Shown one piece after another: positions 23,696 through 31,813 of a stretch of 48,203 bases of DNA (position 1 is the first letter of the stretch; each line of letters opens with the position of its first letter). Below the pieces are notes generated by a model, which ran no database searches, was not told where the DNA came from, and was given only the letters and a program-made list of their open reading frames with translations. The position numbers were made by a program, and so were the translations under genes. Source of the DNA: Chloroflexota bacterium (GTDB lineage: Bacteria; Chloroflexota; Anaerolineae; Anaerolineales; Villigracilaceae); assembly GCA_016235445.1 (NCBI GenBank), contig JACRLB010000013.1:1-48203 (forward strand), given 5' to 3'.

Positions 23696-23827
23696 GAGAG
23701 ACTGTTTCTTAAGTACACGGATTCGACGGACAACACGGACAAAAACAGACATTTCAAAAGGTTTTCCGTGAAAATCCGTTCGTTCCGCGGAGTCCATATC
23801 CAAAAAAGAGAGTTAAGAAACGCTCTC
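23696..23827. repeat. Palindromic element of the GTACACGG/TTAAGAAAC family
   Basis: Arms GTTTCTTAA (23704-23712) and TTAAGAAAC (23813-23821), extended by GAGAG (23696-23700) against CTCTC (23823-23827). The interior holds GTACACGGATTCGACGGA, GGTTTTCCGTGAAAATCCG and CCAAAAAAGAG. It lies between divergent genes (22699-23625, minus; 23874-24818, plus). Confidence 0.68.
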
Positions 23828-23873
23828 TGAGAGGATATTGCAAACGGGTGAATTTCGAAAGAGGATATTAAAC

Positions 23874-24818
23874 GTGACTATAACCATAAACGACATTCGC
23901 GAAGCTGAGGCGCGCATCCAGCCTTACGCGCACCGCACGCCTGTATTGACCAACGAAAGTCTGAATCAACAAGTGGGAGCGCAGGTGTTTCTCAAATGCG
24001 AGAACCTGCAAAAAGTGGGCGCGTTCAAATTCCGCGGAGCGTGCAATGCGGTTTATTCTTTGAGTGACGAAGAAGCCGCGCGCGGAGTCTGCACCCATTC
24101 ATCGGGGAATCATGCGGCGGCGCTGGCGCTGGCGGCGAAGATGCGCGGAATCCCTGCGTACATCGTCATGCCGAACAATGCGCCTGCGGTGAAGAAAAAT
24201 GCTGTCGCGGGGTATGGCGGTCGGATCACGTTTTGTGAGCCGACACTCGAAGCGAGAGAAAGCACATTGGACGGGATCAGGCTCGATACGGGAGCGAACG
24301 TTATCCATCCATATAATGATGAACGCGTGATCGCAGGTCAGGGTACGGTGGCGTTGGAACTGCTGGAAGATGTCGCGGATTTGGATGTGATCATTGCCCC
24401 GGTGGGCGGCGGCGGGCTGTTGAGCGGCACGTCCATTGCGGCGGCGGAAATGAAAAAGGGAATCCGCGTGATTGCGGGCGAGCCTGAAATGGCGGATGAT
24501 GCGTTTCGTTCGATGAAGGCTGGAAAAATTATTCCGTCTGAAAATCCAAAAACGATTGCGGATGGTTTGCTGACTTCGCTTGGCAATTTGACTTTTCCGA
24601 TCATTCAAAAAAATGTCGAGCAAATTGTGACGGTGAGCGAGGCGGGCATTATTGCTTCGATGAAATTTATTTGGGAACGCGCGAAGATCATCATCGAGCC
24701 GTCGTCTGCGGTGGCGATTGGAGCGTTGTGGGAAAAGAAAATTAATTTGAGCGGAATCAAAATTGGGGTTATCATCAGCGGCGGTAATGTTGACCTCGGA
24801 AAACTTCCCTGGCAATAG
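23874..24818 (+). CDS. Threonine/serine dehydratase-like PLP enzyme
   Basis: The protein is 314 aa and has the PLP fold-type II core without an ACT regulatory domain, so it resembles catabolic threonine/serine dehydratases or serine racemases more than biosynthetic IlvA. PLP lysine is K52 in GAFKFRGACN; other blocks are THSSGNHAAALA (phosphate and substrate loop), MPNNAPAVKKNAVAGYGG, the glycine loop PVGGGGLLSG and the final ISGGNVDLG. The reaction would be Thr to 2-oxobutyrate or Ser to pyruvate with ammonia. The start is GTG 23874 (VTITINDIREAEARI) with GAGG 9 nt upstream; a TTG at 23838 lies in repeat-like duplicated sequence. The next gene, mmuM, is 84 bp downstream. Confidence 0.88.
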   Translation: MTITINDIREAEARIQPYAHRTPVLTNESLNQQVGAQVFLKCENLQKVGAFKFRGACNAVYSLSDEEAARGVCTHSSGNHAAALALAAKMRGIPAYIVMPNNAPAVKKNAVAGYGGRITFCEPTLEARESTLDGIRLDTGANVIHPYNDERVIAGQGTVALELLEDVADLDVIIAPVGGGGLLSGTSIAAAEMKKGIRVIAGEPEMADDAFRSMKAGKIIPSENPKTIADGLLTSLGNLTFPIIQKNVEQIVTVSEAGIIASMKFIWERAKIIIEPSSAVAIGALWEKKINLSGIKIGVIISGGNVDLGKLPWQ

Positions 24819-24902
24819 GCAGTGAACAGTGAACAGTAATCAGCTTTCACTTTCAACTTTCCAATTCTTTCATCCTTCATCTTTCATCCCTCATCCTTTC
24901 CC
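24819..24902. repeat. Simple-repeat spacer (AGTGAACAGT and CATCCTTT types)
   Basis: The spacer consists of GCAGTGAACAGTGAACAGTA, then a nearly pure pyrimidine tract of CTTTCATCC/CTTCATC units up to the mmuM ATG. The first part is the same kind of simple repeat as the lspA tail. No ribosome binding site precedes the mmuM start. Confidence 0.55.
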
Positions 24903-25853
24903 ATGAACCCACTTACCTCTCTTCTAAAAAATAACGCCATCGCCATCGTCGATGGCGCGCTCGCTACCGAGCTTGAACGGCGCGGCTGTGATTTGAACGA
25001 TGCGCTCTGGTCTGCAAAAGTGTTGATGGAACAACCTGAGATCATTCGTCAGGTGCATCTCGATTATTTCAACGCGGGCGCAGACTTTGCCATCACGGCA
25101 AGTTATCAGGCCACGGTGGAAGGTTTTGCCAAACGCGGATTGAACAAAAATGAAGCGCTTGCGCTCATGCAAAAATCTGTGCAGATCGCGCAAGGCGCGC
25201 GCGATGAATTCTGGTCGAATGAAAATAATCGCGCGAACAGGGTTCGTCCGCTGGTGGCGGGTTCGGTCGGGCCGTACGGCGCGTTCCTCGCGGATGGTTC
25301 TGAATATCGCGGCGACTATAAATTGAGCGAACAGGAGTTGATGGATTTTCACCGCCCGCGTGTGGAAGCGCTGATCGCCTCTGGCGCCGACCTTTTGGCC
25401 TGCGAGACCATCCCATGCCTGATCGAAGCCCAGGCATTGATCAAATTGCTGGGCGAATTCCCGAACACTTCGGCATGGTTCTGCTTTAGCGCAAAAGACA
25501 ACGAGCATATTTGCAACGGTGAAAAGATTGCAGACTGCGCGGCGTGGCTGGATCCATTTCCGCAAGTTGCGGCGGTTGGAATCAATTGCACGTCGCCGCT
25601 TTACATTTCATCCCTGATTCGCGAGATCAAAAAGAACACAGGCAAGCCGATTATCGTTTATCCAAATTCTGGCGAAGTGTACGATGCCGAAACCAACACC
25701 TGGCACGGAGAAACCTCCTGCGATGCGTTTGGTTTGCAATCCAAAGTTTGGTTTGAAAATGGCGCAACCATCATCGGCGGATGTTGCCGCACGACGCCCG
25801 ATCACATCCGCGAAGTGAAGAACTGGGCACAGGCCGCAGACCACAGACCATAG
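24903..25853 (+). CDS. mmuM: Homocysteine S-methyltransferase
   Basis: The protein is 316 aa, normal for this family. It transfers a methyl group from S-methylmethionine (or S-adenosylmethionine) to homocysteine to make methionine. Features: IVDGALATELERRGCDLNDALWSA near the start, ITASYQATVEGFAKRGL, PLVAGSVGPYGAFLADGSEY, and the zinc ligands: a cysteine in GINCTSP (about residue 230) and the pair in IIGGCCRTTPDHI (about 297-298). All three ligands are present. The start has no visible ribosome binding site because the leader is a pyrimidine repeat. Gene 25869 follows after 15 nt. Confidence 0.9.
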   Translation: MNPLTSLLKNNAIAIVDGALATELERRGCDLNDALWSAKVLMEQPEIIRQVHLDYFNAGADFAITASYQATVEGFAKRGLNKNEALALMQKSVQIAQGARDEFWSNENNRANRVRPLVAGSVGPYGAFLADGSEYRGDYKLSEQELMDFHRPRVEALIASGADLLACETIPCLIEAQALIKLLGEFPNTSAWFCFSAKDNEHICNGEKIADCAAWLDPFPQVAAVGINCTSPLYISSLIREIKKNTGKPIIVYPNSGEVYDAETNTWHGETSCDAFGLQSKVWFENGATIIGGCCRTTPDHIREVKNWAQAADHRP

Positions 25854-25868
25854 ACGGAGGAGAAATTC

Positions 25869-26264
25869 ATGGACAGCGAATTTTTCAGCAACGAAAACCC
25901 CATCGAAGAAAGGCTTCCCTACCCCACCCATCCGATGTATTTCCACGATGGGACAAGCGTGGAGGAATTCATCATCCCCGAAGAGGATAAGGAAATTGTC
26001 CTCGAACAGCTCTATCCTTTTTCTCCCATTCCAAAACTGACCGATGAGATGGAAGACCTCCATTCAGGGAAAAAATTCATCGTCAAGGATTTTCGCGTCA
26101 CCTGGGAACACGGCATGAATTATCTCGTCAGCCCGTATTACCCCGAAAGCGGCGGCACAGTCATTGACTGGGTGGGCGAAGGCTCATGGGTGGAGGATGA
26201 ATTTGACGAGGATGGCGACAATTTTGACTTCACCGAAGGCAAGGACGACGACCTTCCATTTTGA
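25869..26264 (+). CDS. Acidic hypothetical protein
   Basis: The protein is 131 aa and not recognised. It has no signal peptide or membrane span. Its middle (SGKKFIVKDFRVTWEHGMNYLVSPYYPESGGTVIDWV) looks beta-rich; the last 25 residues are very acidic (DEFDEDGDNFDF, KDDDLPF). A perfect GGAGGAG site 7 nt before ATG marks a real gene. It follows mmuM by 15 nt and precedes the gene at 26280 by 15 nt, so the three are probably one unit. Confidence 0.75.
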   Translation: MDSEFFSNENPIEERLPYPTHPMYFHDGTSVEEFIIPEEDKEIVLEQLYPFSPIPKLTDEMEDLHSGKKFIVKDFRVTWEHGMNYLVSPYYPESGGTVIDWVGEGSWVEDEFDEDGDNFDFTEGKDDDLPF

Positions 26265-26279
26265 AAAAAGGAATACACC

Positions 26280-27485
26280 ATGAGCAAACGAAAACGACAC
26301 ATCGCAAAACCGACCGCGCCTTCGCAAATTGAATGGTTCAAGCACCGCGCGGACTATCCCTCGCCTGAAGAACGGAAGGCAATCATTCAACTCCGCAGGG
26401 AACTCTCAACGGAACTTCTCATGATGATGCTCACAAAAGTCGGCCCAGAAAGCCCGCGTGCGCAGGCGTTGTCTAAAAAATATGGACAGGAGGAAGTGAG
26501 GCGCGCGCTGGAAACGATGGAAAATGCAATGGAAATTCCATCTTTCGTGGGAGATAATGCGCGCAGTTATCGTGATTATCGTCAGCGCTACGCTCGTTTT
26601 GGTGAAGGGTTAAAATTTTGCACACCCACTGAAATCGACGATTTGTACATGGAATACGCCAAGCAATTAAAGGAAGGCGGCGAAAACAAAGCAGAGAAAC
26701 TTCTGATCGCCGGCTGGCATGATTGGGAAGATATTACCCTACCCGCCATCCCGCCGCGCCCAGCGGATTTTTCTGCGCCCGCGCCCGCCTCCTACCCTGC
26801 GCCGGTCAACGAACTGCTCGAATGGGGCGATGATCTTAAACGGTCGCATCAATTTGCAGACGAAGCTGAATCGAAACAGTGGAGAAAATACATCCCCGCG
26901 CTGACGCGTATGGCGCTCGACCCTGGCCTGCTCGATGGCTGGCCCTCTGAATCCGCCAGTTGGGCTCCGTGGCACGCCATCCACATGCTGGGGATTTTGC
27001 AGGCATGGGAATCCGCTCCCGCGCTCGCCTCTCTCGCTGACCTGGAAAATGACTGGCTCTCCGATCATCTTCCTCACATCTGGGCCGACATGGGCGTGGA
27101 AGTGGAACCCAGCTTGTGGATGATTCTCGAAGATGCCTCCACTTCGTCAAAACGGCGGGGGCTTGCCGCGCAAAGCCTAAAAATGATGACGGAAGAAAAC
27201 GAGCCAATTGAAGCGAAGGTAATCGCAGGCTTCGAGAAAATCTTGAAAAATGAAAAGTCCTTCGATCCAACCCTGAACGCCTACCTGCTCAATTACCTCA
27301 GAGATATGGAAGCTATCGACGAGTTACGCGAAACCGCCGAATCGGCCATCAAGCAAGGCCGCGTAGACGAAGAAATCTTCACCTTTGAAGACCTTGATGA
27401 AGATTTTGACGATGATTACGATGAGGATGATCTCGACGACGATTCCGACTTCGGCGAATGGGGAGACAAAGACGAAGACGATTAA
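26280..27485 (+). CDS. Hypothetical protein with HEAT-like region and acidic tail
   Basis: The protein is 401 aa, cytosolic and unrecognised. It begins with a basic lead (MSKRKRHIAKP). Residues about 215-330 read like HEAT-type helical repeats (PWHAIHMLGILQAWESAPALASLADLENDWLSDHLPHIWADMGVEVEPSLWMILED), a pattern I associate with DUF1186/SEC-C-linked repeat proteins. The last 35 residues are a run of Asp/Glu (DLDEDFDDDYDEDDLDDD). AAAGGA precedes the ATG. Like the adjacent gene at 25869, it ends in an acidic tail, which suggests a shared partner or role; that is inference. Confidence 0.75.
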   Translation: MSKRKRHIAKPTAPSQIEWFKHRADYPSPEERKAIIQLRRELSTELLMMMLTKVGPESPRAQALSKKYGQEEVRRALETMENAMEIPSFVGDNARSYRDYRQRYARFGEGLKFCTPTEIDDLYMEYAKQLKEGGENKAEKLLIAGWHDWEDITLPAIPPRPADFSAPAPASYPAPVNELLEWGDDLKRSHQFADEAESKQWRKYIPALTRMALDPGLLDGWPSESASWAPWHAIHMLGILQAWESAPALASLADLENDWLSDHLPHIWADMGVEVEPSLWMILEDASTSSKRRGLAAQSLKMMTEENEPIEAKVIAGFEKILKNEKSFDPTLNAYLLNYLRDMEAIDELRETAESAIKQGRVDEEIFTFEDLDEDFDDDYDEDDLDDDSDFGEWGDKDEDD

Positions 27486-27546
27486 TCCTCTTTTTTTCAC
27501 GCCGTTATCGTATCCAGAGTTCAGCGTTGATGATCAACAAAAAAAA

Positions 27547-27573
27547 CGCGGCCTCCCTGTTTGGGAGGCCGCG
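27547..27573 (-). terminator. Factor-independent terminator
   Basis: Perfect 11-bp stem CGCGGCCTCCC / GGGAGGCCGCG with 5-nt loop. On the minus strand it is followed by eight T and GTTG, so it terminates the lipoprotein gene at 27590. It lies between convergent genes and probably helps stop the plus-strand unit too. Confidence 0.9.
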
Positions 27574-27589
27574 CATTCCATCTAAAACT

Positions 27590-28003
27590 TTACTGAATCG
27601 TAAATTGAACCGTGCTGACCGTTGCGCCGTTAAAGAAAACTTCCACCTGATACGTGCCGAGCGGCCAGCCGCCTTCGGGCGGCTCGAAATAGAAGTACAC
27701 GGTATAAGTCAACTGGTCTTCATCCAGCGTCAGGTCTACTTCGTCGATCACGAAGCCGGGGTCATAGCCTTCCACGCTGACAATCGTCCACTTGGAAGCG
27801 ACCACATTGCCGACGACGCCATTCGATACGTCGCTGACTACATAAACGGTATCGGTTGTGCCAAAGGCGCTGGATACTTCGGCGCCATCCTGATCTTTCG
27901 CAACGCGAACATTGCTCAAAGAAGGCTCGCCAAACGCGCAAGCCAGTGTGGAAACAATCAGCGCCGCCACAGCGAGTAATATGGAAATTTTGTTGGATTT
28001 CAT
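27590..28003 (-). CDS. Small secreted lipoprotein-like protein
   Basis: The protein is 137 aa. A basic start and hydrophobic core (MKSNKISILLAVAALIVSTLAC) give a signal peptide with the cysteine at residue 22 in a lipobox-like STLAC context, so Lgt/LspA processing is plausible. The rest is beta-rich with Ig-like features (TDTVYVVSDVSNG, YTVYFYFEPPEGGWPLGTYQVEVFFNGATVSTVQFTI). This pattern of domain, common in Chloroflexota lipoproteins, gives no specific function. ATTCTCC/GGAGAATG-type binding site lies upstream and a strong terminator follows. Confidence 0.78.
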   Translation of the reverse strand: MKSNKISILLAVAALIVSTLACAFGEPSLSNVRVAKDQDGAEVSSAFGTTDTVYVVSDVSNGVVGNVVASKWTIVSVEGYDPGFVIDEVDLTLDEDQLTYTVYFYFEPPEGGWPLGTYQVEVFFNGATVSTVQFTIQ

Positions 28004-28077
28004 CTCTCATTCTCCTTTATATTATTTTTAGCGATTATATTCCAAAGACTGGCAAAATCCCTTCCCAATTTGGGCTA

Positions 28078-28204
28078 CTTGATTTCAATATAACTCACCT
28101 TATGATGCAGTTCAATCCCGAAGGGATGCTATTGATTTTACGAGCCAGGCCACCCCTTCGGGGTCAGGAAGATTCTTACTTAAGGTGAGTCAATATAAAT
28201 CAAG
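28078..28204. repeat. MITE-like element with CCCGAAGGG palindromes
   Basis: Near-inverse ends: 28078-28102 (CTTGATTTCAATATAACTCA then CCTTA) and 28181-28204 (TAAGGTGAGTCAATATAAAT then CAAG), 20 or more matches over 24-25 nt. Between them are two palindromes of the CCCGAAGGG family, centred at about 28114 and 28154. This gives a 127-bp non-coding element with terminal inverted repeats. Confidence 0.65.
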
Positions 28205-28413
28205 CACGATGGGGCAGGTCGGTGATCTTTGCGCTTTGAATCGCGGAAGGCCGTTGGGCATGGGATGTGCAAAGCTATCAGCGTAGGAATCAGCTTGTGG
28301 CGGCGCGCCCAGTTCAGGGTCCAGAAAGAGGCGGAAGTTGGAACTGTCCAATTGATAAGCGCTGTGCCGATTCTATTTCAAGATTAGTGTTGGATTAGAA
28401 GTCATTTACCCGC
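28205..28413. other. Gene-free stretch, possible coding remnant
   Basis: No gene is supported. On the minus strand an open stretch of about 60 codons lacks a start and ends inside the 28078-28204 element (it includes AYQLDSSNFRLFLDPELGAP). It could be the remains of a gene or chance. The exporter promoter begins at 28414. Confidence 0.35.
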
Positions 28414-28442
28414 TTGAATTGCGACTTGAGATATTGTATAGT
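28414..28442 (+). promoter_or_regulatory. Sigma-70-type promoter for the GldA/F/G-like exporter
   Basis: TTGAAT (28414-28419), 17-nt spacer, TATAGT (28437-28442). Predicted start near 28449 leaves an 80-85 nt leader before ATG 28533. Confidence 0.65.
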
Positions 28443-28532
28443 AATCAACGGCACAATATTGAGGCACCGCCCACGGGCTGTGTCTTTTGTTTGTAAAAAG
28501 CTATTTTATAAACCTGATTGCAAGGAGAGGCA

Positions 28533-29459
28533 ATGATCAAAGTTAGTGGTCTCACAAAGGACTACGGCGCGCGCCGCGCCATTCAAAACTTAAACTTCGA
28601 CGCTCAGCAGGGTGAAATTGTGGGGTTTCTTGGGCCGAACGGCGCAGGCAAAACCACCACCATGCGCATCCTGACGGGCTACATGCCGCCCACAGATGGC
28701 GAGGCGATTGTAGCCGGCTATGATGTTGTGGAAGAGTCGCTTGAAGTTCGCAGGCGGGTTGGATATTTACCTGAAACTGTCCCGCTCTACACAGACATGG
28801 TGGTGTTCGATTATTTGAAATTCATGGGCGAGCTTCGCCACATCCCCAATGTGGACGACCGCGTGGATGAAGTGCTGGACATGGTCGGCCTGATCGACCG
28901 CGCCAATGGATACATCGGCAACCTTTCAAAAGGGATGCGCCAGCGCGTTGGGCTTGCCCAGGCGCTTCTGCACCGGCCCGAAGTGTTGATCCTCGATGAG
29001 CCGACGATTGGCCTCGACCCCGGGCAGGTTGTGGAAGTCCGTGAGTTGATCCGCGAGATTGGCAGGGAACGCACGGTTCTGCTCTCCACCCATGTTTTGC
29101 ATGAAGCCCAAAATATTTGCGACCGCGTGCTCATCATCAACAAAGGCAAGATCGTCGCGGAAGATACCACCGAAAACCTGCAAGCCCGCCTGATCGGCGC
29201 GGAGCGTGTCATCGTGCGCGTGCGCGGCGAAGCAGACGAACTTGCCGACACCATCAAAGGGGTTAAAGGTGTGCGCAGTGTGGAAACCAAGGAAGACGGC
29301 GCGGTTGAATTCGAATTCGCCTCCGGCAAAGATTTGCGCCCGGAAGTTGCCAAGCAAGTCATCGGCTCCGGGTACGACCTGCTCGAACTGCGTCCGCTCG
29401 GCATGAGCCTTGAGGAAATCTTCCTCGAACTCACTGGCTCCGATGCAAAGAAGAAATAA
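28533..29459 (+). CDS. ABC transporter ATP-binding protein (GldA/Nos-type exporter)
   Basis: The protein is 308 aa and the energy source of the exporter encoded by the next genes. Motifs: Walker A GPNGAGKTTT, signature NLSKGMRQRVGLAQALL, Walker B VLILDEPTIGLDP and STHVLHEAQ with the switch histidine. The C-terminal 90 residues (RVIVRVRGEADELADTIKGV) are the additional domain seen in GldA-like ATPases. AAGGAG lies just before ATG 28533, preferred over a further-upstream in-frame start. Gene order ATPase, permease, auxiliary protein, DUF4340 matches the Gld-type layout. Confidence 0.92.
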   Translation: MIKVSGLTKDYGARRAIQNLNFDAQQGEIVGFLGPNGAGKTTTMRILTGYMPPTDGEAIVAGYDVVEESLEVRRRVGYLPETVPLYTDMVVFDYLKFMGELRHIPNVDDRVDEVLDMVGLIDRANGYIGNLSKGMRQRVGLAQALLHRPEVLILDEPTIGLDPGQVVEVRELIREIGRERTVLLSTHVLHEAQNICDRVLIINKGKIVAEDTTENLQARLIGAERVIVRVRGEADELADTIKGVKGVRSVETKEDGAVEFEFASGKDLRPEVAKQVIGSGYDLLELRPLGMSLEEIFLELTGSDAKKK

Positions 29460-29468
29460 GAGGAACTC

Positions 29469-30212
29469 ATGAGAAACATCTGGACTATCGCAAAACGCGA
29501 ATACGACAATTACTTCAACAGCCCGCTGGCGTATGTGGTGGCCTTCGCCATCCTTTTGCCGCTGGGCATTTATTTTGCATTGATTCTGTGGGTCAGCGCC
29601 GAGCAGGCCCTGTTTGGCGGCGGCGCACCCGAAAGCACGCCCATCAACTGGCTGTTCGTCTTTTTGATGATCTTCCTCAGCCCCGCGCTCACCATGCGCG
29701 CCCTTTCGGATGAAGCCCGCATGGGAACCCTGGAATTAATGCTCACCGCCCCCGTGCGTGACTTTGAACTGGTTGCTGGAAAATGGCTGGGCGCCCTGCT
29801 GTTTGTTCTTTCACTGGCAGTGGTCACACTGGTATTCCCGATTATTTTAGACAACCTCATCACCCCCGGCATAGACTGGAAAGTGGTGCTCTCCTCTTAT
29901 ATCGGATTGGTACTGGTGGTCTCAGCCCTGCTTGCCGTAGGCGTGGGAATTTCCGCAATTTTCACAAATCAATTCGCGGCATTCTTTTCCACGCTTGGCT
30001 TGTTCTTCTTCCTCTGGTTCATGATCAGCCTGCCCGCCAGTTACCTTCAGGAAAGCGGAGAAGTGCTGAACTACCTCAGCCTGTCCAATCACTTTTCCAC
30101 ATCCATGAACATTGGCACGATCAACCTCGGAGACCTCACCTACTACCTCAGCCTGACGGTTTTAGGCTTGTTCGTCGGCACCACTGCAATCGAAATTCGG
30201 AGATGGCGATAA
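29469..30212 (+). CDS. ABC-2 type permease subunit (GldF-like)
   Basis: The protein is 247 aa with six membrane spans. The start RNIWTIAKREYDNYFNSPLAYVV and the loop TMRALSDEARMGTLELMLTAPVRDFELVAGKW are typical for GldF/NosY-type permeases. It spans the cytoplasmic membrane with the ATPase at 28533. Its stop overlaps the next gene start (TAATG at 30210-30214), so the two are translationally coupled. The exported substrate is unknown; in Bacteroidetes the related genes are tied to gliding, but in other phyla they are not. Confidence 0.9.
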   Translation: MRNIWTIAKREYDNYFNSPLAYVVAFAILLPLGIYFALILWVSAEQALFGGGAPESTPINWLFVFLMIFLSPALTMRALSDEARMGTLELMLTAPVRDFELVAGKWLGALLFVLSLAVVTLVFPIILDNLITPGIDWKVVLSSYIGLVLVVSALLAVGVGISAIFTNQFAAFFSTLGLFFFLWFMISLPASYLQESGEVLNYLSLSNHFSTSMNIGTINLGDLTYYLSLTVLGLFVGTTAIEIRRWR

Positions 30213-31810
30213 TGGCTGGAAAAAAGAAAAACCCAAACGCATCCTACGCCCTCATCGGGCTGATCGTTGCCTCGCTTGGTTGTCTATCCACTGGCCTGAT
30301 CGGCGCGGCAAACGCACTCATCCGAATGGGGATGTTCACCCTCGAAAACACAGACGCGTTACAACTTGCCCTGCAGATCAGCCTTGGCGTTCTCGTTCTT
30401 GGACTCGCCGTCTACGCCATTCTCTCTCCAGACAGCATCCGCCGCTTCGTTACCGGACGTCAGGCACGCTACGGCTCGAATTCATTGATCCTCACTCTGG
30501 CGGTGCTCGGCATCGTCTTCGTGGTGAATTACCTGGTCTTCAACAACCCTAAATCCTGGGACCTGACCGTGGATAAATCCAACACCCTTTCGGATGAGAC
30601 TCTTCAAATCCTTGCCACCCTGCCCGAAAAAGTAACCGCCACCGCCTTCTATTCCTCCAGCCTCGATACATCCGGCGCAGACGAACTCCTGCTCAAATTC
30701 AAATCCAACGGCAATGGCAAATTTGACTACACCTTCCTCGACCCCGATACCAACCCCGTAGCCGCTCGCGAAGCCGGCATCACCGGCGACGGTAAGATCA
30801 TGCTCCAAATGGGCGAGACAAAAGAGATCGCGGCCTTCGCCGATGAAGAAGAACTCGTCCGCACCATGATCCGCCTGATCAGCCCCGAACCGCGCGCCGT
30901 GTACTTCCTGCAAGGGCACGGCGAACCGGGCGTGGATGGAAGCGGCGAATTAAGCTATTCCATTGCCAAAAGCACATTGGAATCAAAGAACTACACCGTC
31001 AACACCCTAAACCTGCTTTCCACCAAAACCATCCCCGAGGATGCGCTTGCCGTCATCATCGCTGGCCCAACGAAACCCGTCAGCGCACAGGAAGTGTCCC
31101 AACTCAAAAAGTACGTCAATGAAGGCGGCTCACTGGTTGTGATGGAAGACCCGCGCTTCTTTACCGAGTTTGGCGAATCCCCCGACCCGCTCGCCAATTA
31201 CCTGACCGCAGACTGGGGCATCACCCTGAACAACGACATCGTCATCGACCTTGTCAACACCCAAAATGCCTTCCAGGCAGTTTCATGGCAATACAACAGC
31301 CACCCGATCACAGTAAACCTGGCCGACGAAAAATACTACGTCATCCTGCCGCAGGCGCGCAGTATCAACGTCAGCACAGTGGATGAAAACACCGTCACCA
31401 CCGCGCTCATTTATACAACGGATCAATCCTGGGGCGAATCGGAACTGGTGGACGATGAAACCCCGGTCTTCGACGAGGCAACTGACACACCTGGCCCATT
31501 AAACCTGGCCGCCGCCGGCGAAAACACCCAAACCACAGGACGCGTAGTTGTCTTCGGCAATTCCGTTTTCGCCACCGACGAAGTCTTCGACGCCTACGGC
31601 AACGGCAACATCTTCATCAACTCGGTGGATTGGGCCGCCGAGCAGGAAGACCTGCTCAGCATCCCCGTGCGCGAAACAACCCCGCGCAGTTTCCTCCCAC
31701 CCACACAAGGGAGATTCCTCCTGCTAGTCGTCATGGTCGTTTTCGTCCTGCCGGGCATGGTAGTCTTCATGGGCGTTTACTCCTGGTACGCCCGCCGCAA
31801 GAGAGGCTAA
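30212..31810 (+). CDS. GldG-like ABC exporter auxiliary protein
   Basis: The protein is 532 aa. It has N-terminal membrane spans at about 10-75 and 88-105, a large extracytoplasmic domain (about 105-490) of the ABC_transp_aux type, and a last span at about 500-523. Recognisable parts: KSWDLTVDKSNTLSDETLQILATLPEKVTATAFYS, YFLQGHGEPGVDG, DALAVIIAGPTKPVSAQE and LKKYVNEGGSLVVMEDP. The start is ATG 30212, overlapping the permease stop; GGAG is 9 nt upstream. The frame is open for 143 codons further upstream, but that part lies antiregister within the permease gene. It partners with the DUF4340 gene 3 nt downstream. Confidence 0.88.
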   Translation: MAGKKKNPNASYALIGLIVASLGCLSTGLIGAANALIRMGMFTLENTDALQLALQISLGVLVLGLAVYAILSPDSIRRFVTGRQARYGSNSLILTLAVLGIVFVVNYLVFNNPKSWDLTVDKSNTLSDETLQILATLPEKVTATAFYSSSLDTSGADELLLKFKSNGNGKFDYTFLDPDTNPVAAREAGITGDGKIMLQMGETKEIAAFADEEELVRTMIRLISPEPRAVYFLQGHGEPGVDGSGELSYSIAKSTLESKNYTVNTLNLLSTKTIPEDALAVIIAGPTKPVSAQEVSQLKKYVNEGGSLVVMEDPRFFTEFGESPDPLANYLTADWGITLNNDIVIDLVNTQNAFQAVSWQYNSHPITVNLADEKYYVILPQARSINVSTVDENTVTTALIYTTDQSWGESELVDDETPVFDEATDTPGPLNLAAAGENTQTTGRVVVFGNSVFATDEVFDAYGNGNIFINSVDWAAEQEDLLSIPVRETTPRSFLPPTQGRFLLLVVMVVFVLPGMVVFMGVYSWYARRKRG

Positions 31811-31813
31811 AGA

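Noticed and set aside
29783-30211. 143-codon N-terminal extension of the GldG-like protein
   Set aside because: It lies entirely inside the permease gene in another frame and is Arg/His/Pro-rich, unlike the family; the ATG at 30212 overlaps the permease stop as in a coupled pair.
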